A stretch of 6,609 bases of DNA from JAIPJA01 sp964390115 (GTDB taxonomy: Bacteria; Patescibacteriota; Patescibacteriia; Patescibacteriales; UBA12465). The stretch lies in assembly GCA_964390115.1 (NCBI GenBank), contig CAYMGT010000042.1, positions 1 to 6,609 on the forward strand, written 5' to 3'. Below, one piece after another: positions 5,621 to 6,609 of this stretch; the first letter of the stretch is position 1; each line of letters starts with the position of its first letter. A program made the position numbers and the translations under genes. Under the pieces are notes generated by a model. It saw nothing but the letters and a program-made list of their open reading frames with translations. It was not told where the DNA came from and ran no database searches.

Positions 5621-6508
5621 ATGAAAAATAATTGGGTAAGAATGACTCTAATAATATTTTCTTTGTTATTTATTCTTTTTGCTTTATTTTTTTTAATTCC
5701 TCCGACGTGTGAGAATGATTTTAAGATATATCCAGAAAAAGGATATTGTGAGTTCAACCTGAAAACCTGCGAGGGTTTATTTGGTTGTAAAGAATATAAG
5801 AATGTGCAAGTCCCGTGTGGAAGTGTGTCTACCTTGTGCGGCGGAAAAGTGTTTTGTGATTGTGGTGATGATAAAGAGCTATTGGATTACTCTGCTTACG
5901 ACATTAATGTTTTAAATAAAAAATCTATTGTCTGGCTTGACTATGAAAGCAAAGAATATGGCTTTGTTTTTCGTTATCCGTCTTTATCAATTGATAATGG
6001 ATTGTGGGGTTATTCGCCAGAAGACTTGTCTGCTGTTAATGTTTTACTTCCCAATCAAATATTGAATAAAGAAAATAATTTTTATCTTCATCAAAAATAC
6101 AAAACATCACATGATTGGCAAATAGGAGAGTTTGTCAAAACAGAAAATTGTTTCGTGCCAGAATATGATAATACTCACACATATCCATTGTCTTGGCATA
6201 TTGTAATTTTAAATGCTAATGATGAGGATAGTTTGGATAAAGTTATAAAACGAAAGCTAGGCCCAGGCTGTAGTTATAAAACAAAAATACCAACTAAATT
6301 CAGTGGCAATTATAGGGTTGAGATAAATGGTGACGGTAAAGATTTAGGTTCTACCGCTTGCCCAGTAAACTATACAAATTATATAATATATAGTCCTAAC
6401 CAAGGCGAGGTCGCTTTTTGGAGCACCGGGCAAGAATGTCAAATTGGCTTAAATTTTTCTAACTGTTTTGACCAAGAAATAGCTGATTCTTTTCATTTTA
6501 TAGACTAA
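5621..6508 (+). CDS. membrane-anchored, cysteine-rich extracellular protein of unknown function (gene B)
   Basis: A 295-residue protein with one N-terminal membrane helix (residues 9-27) after a short basic start (MKNNWVR), leaving some 268 residues outside the cell. Directly after the helix comes a cysteine-rich module, with C30, C43, C50, C56, C66, C73, C79 and C81, probably four disulfides. From about residue 105 a second domain begins with YESKEYGFVFRYPS (108-121). This type of Y-GF-F-YP motif is often seen at the start of small exported domains in Patescibacteria; that is my recollection of the motif, not a database match. Five more cysteines lie in this domain, 13 in all. No catalytic motif is recognisable. 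The ATG at 5621 is preceded by an AT-only leader without a Shine-Dalgarno site. TATAAT occurs at 5584-5589 and 5600-5605 but without a matching -35. The gene is bracketed by the two repeat copies. Confidence 0.8.
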   Translation: MKNNWVRMTLIIFSLLFILFALFFLIPPTCENDFKIYPEKGYCEFNLKTCEGLFGCKEYKNVQVPCGSVSTLCGGKVFCDCGDDKELLDYSAYDINVLNKKSIVWLDYESKEYGFVFRYPSLSIDNGLWGYSPEDLSAVNVLLPNQILNKENNFYLHQKYKTSHDWQIGEFVKTENCFVPEYDNTHTYPLSWHIVILNANDEDSLDKVIKRKLGPGCSYKTKIPTKFSGNYRVEINGDGKDLGSTACPVNYTNYIIYSPNQGEVAFWSTGQECQIGLNFSNCFDQEIADSFHFID

Positions 6509-6532
6509 ATCTAAATAAGATTAATCATAATA

Positions 6533-6563
6533 TTGGTTCTAACATCGTCCACGACCCCGAGCA
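6533..6563 (+). repeat. tRNA-3'-end-like repeat, copy 2
   Basis: Second copy of the block at 5473-5503, 1060 nt downstream and in the same orientation, beginning 25 nt after the stop of gene B. Shared parts are TTGGTTC (6533-6539), AACATCGTCC (6541-6550) and CCCCGAGCA (6555-6563). Here the variable four bases read ACGA. This makes CGACCCCG, the same string found in the 3' end of the tRNA-Asn gene at 4789-4796 apart from its first base context. It is the only nearby sequence besides the tRNA with this much GC. Confidence 0.8.
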
Positions 6564-6569
6564 CATTTT

Positions 6570-6597
6570 AAATAGCCCTATTTTAGGGGCTATTTTT
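6570..6597 (+). terminator. terminator hairpin attached to repeat copy 2, downstream of gene B
   Basis: AAATAGCCC (6570-6578) pairs perfectly with GGGCTATTT (6587-6595), with an 8-nt loop closed by a possible T-G pair, and the T-run reaches 6597. This is a good intrinsic terminator for gene B. The loop holds TATTTTAG (6579-6586), as in copy 1, but the stem sequence is different. Confidence 0.85.
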
Positions 6598-6609
6598 GAT
6601 AGGGAGTTT

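Noticed and set aside
6533..6600. Integron attC site at the end of gene B.
   Set aside because: The cassette-like position and the paired variable arms suggested it, but the diagnostic pair of core sites (RYYYAAC at one end and GTTRRRY at the other) is missing in both copies, and no integrase gene is visible.

Overview
The window is an AT-rich stretch of bacterial chromosome. The compact layout, few recognisable Shine-Dalgarno sites, a GtrA-like gene and a conserved unknown gene next to dnaG and rpoD, and small secreted proteins of unknown function suggest a member of the Candidate Phyla Radiation (Patescibacteria). That assignment is an inference from gene content and style; no 16S or other marker gene is present. 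TGA serves as a normal stop codon (956-958) and there is no in-frame TGA in dnaG or rpoD, so the standard bacterial code applies and the TGA=Gly recoding of Gracilibacteria/SR1 does not.

Region 1 (1-4661) is a tight co-directional cluster on the + strand. It holds a GtrA-family membrane protein, a 155-aa conserved-type unknown protein, DNA primase (dnaG), the housekeeping sigma factor (rpoD) and a 204-aa exported protein of unknown function. Gaps are 5 nt, an ATGA overlap, 28 nt and 10 nt, so it reads as one operon. dnaG-rpoD is the core of the classical macromolecular-synthesis operon (rpsU-dnaG-rpoD in many bacteria). Here rpsU is not directly upstream; the unknown gene sits in that place. 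Primase starts Okazaki fragments and the sigma factor starts housekeeping transcription.

Region 2 (4662-4838) is a self-contained tRNA-Asn(GTT) unit. It has a near-consensus promoter (TTGACA, 17 nt, TATTAT), a complete cloverleaf without encoded CCA, and an intrinsic terminator right behind it.

Region 3 (4839-6609) has a different, accessory character. It contains a small putative lipoprotein and a cysteine-rich, membrane-anchored extracellular protein, neither recognisable by function. After each comes a copy of an imperfect repeat: a 31-nt conserved block (26/31 identical) that resembles the 3' end of a tRNA gene, followed by a hairpin with a T-run. The loop sequence TATTTTAG of that hairpin lies at the same offset in both copies, while the stem arms differ yet remain self-complementary. 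The order is tRNA-terminator, gene A-terminator, repeat-hairpin, gene B, repeat-hairpin. This looks like cassette-style or tRNA-tagged accumulation of accessory genes downstream of tRNA-Asn, and is the part of the window most worth a second look. No integrase, transposase or CRISPR array is present. No gene-free stretch exceeds 300 bases; the longest (4662-4881 and 5380-5620) hold the tRNA unit and the terminator/repeat structures respectively.
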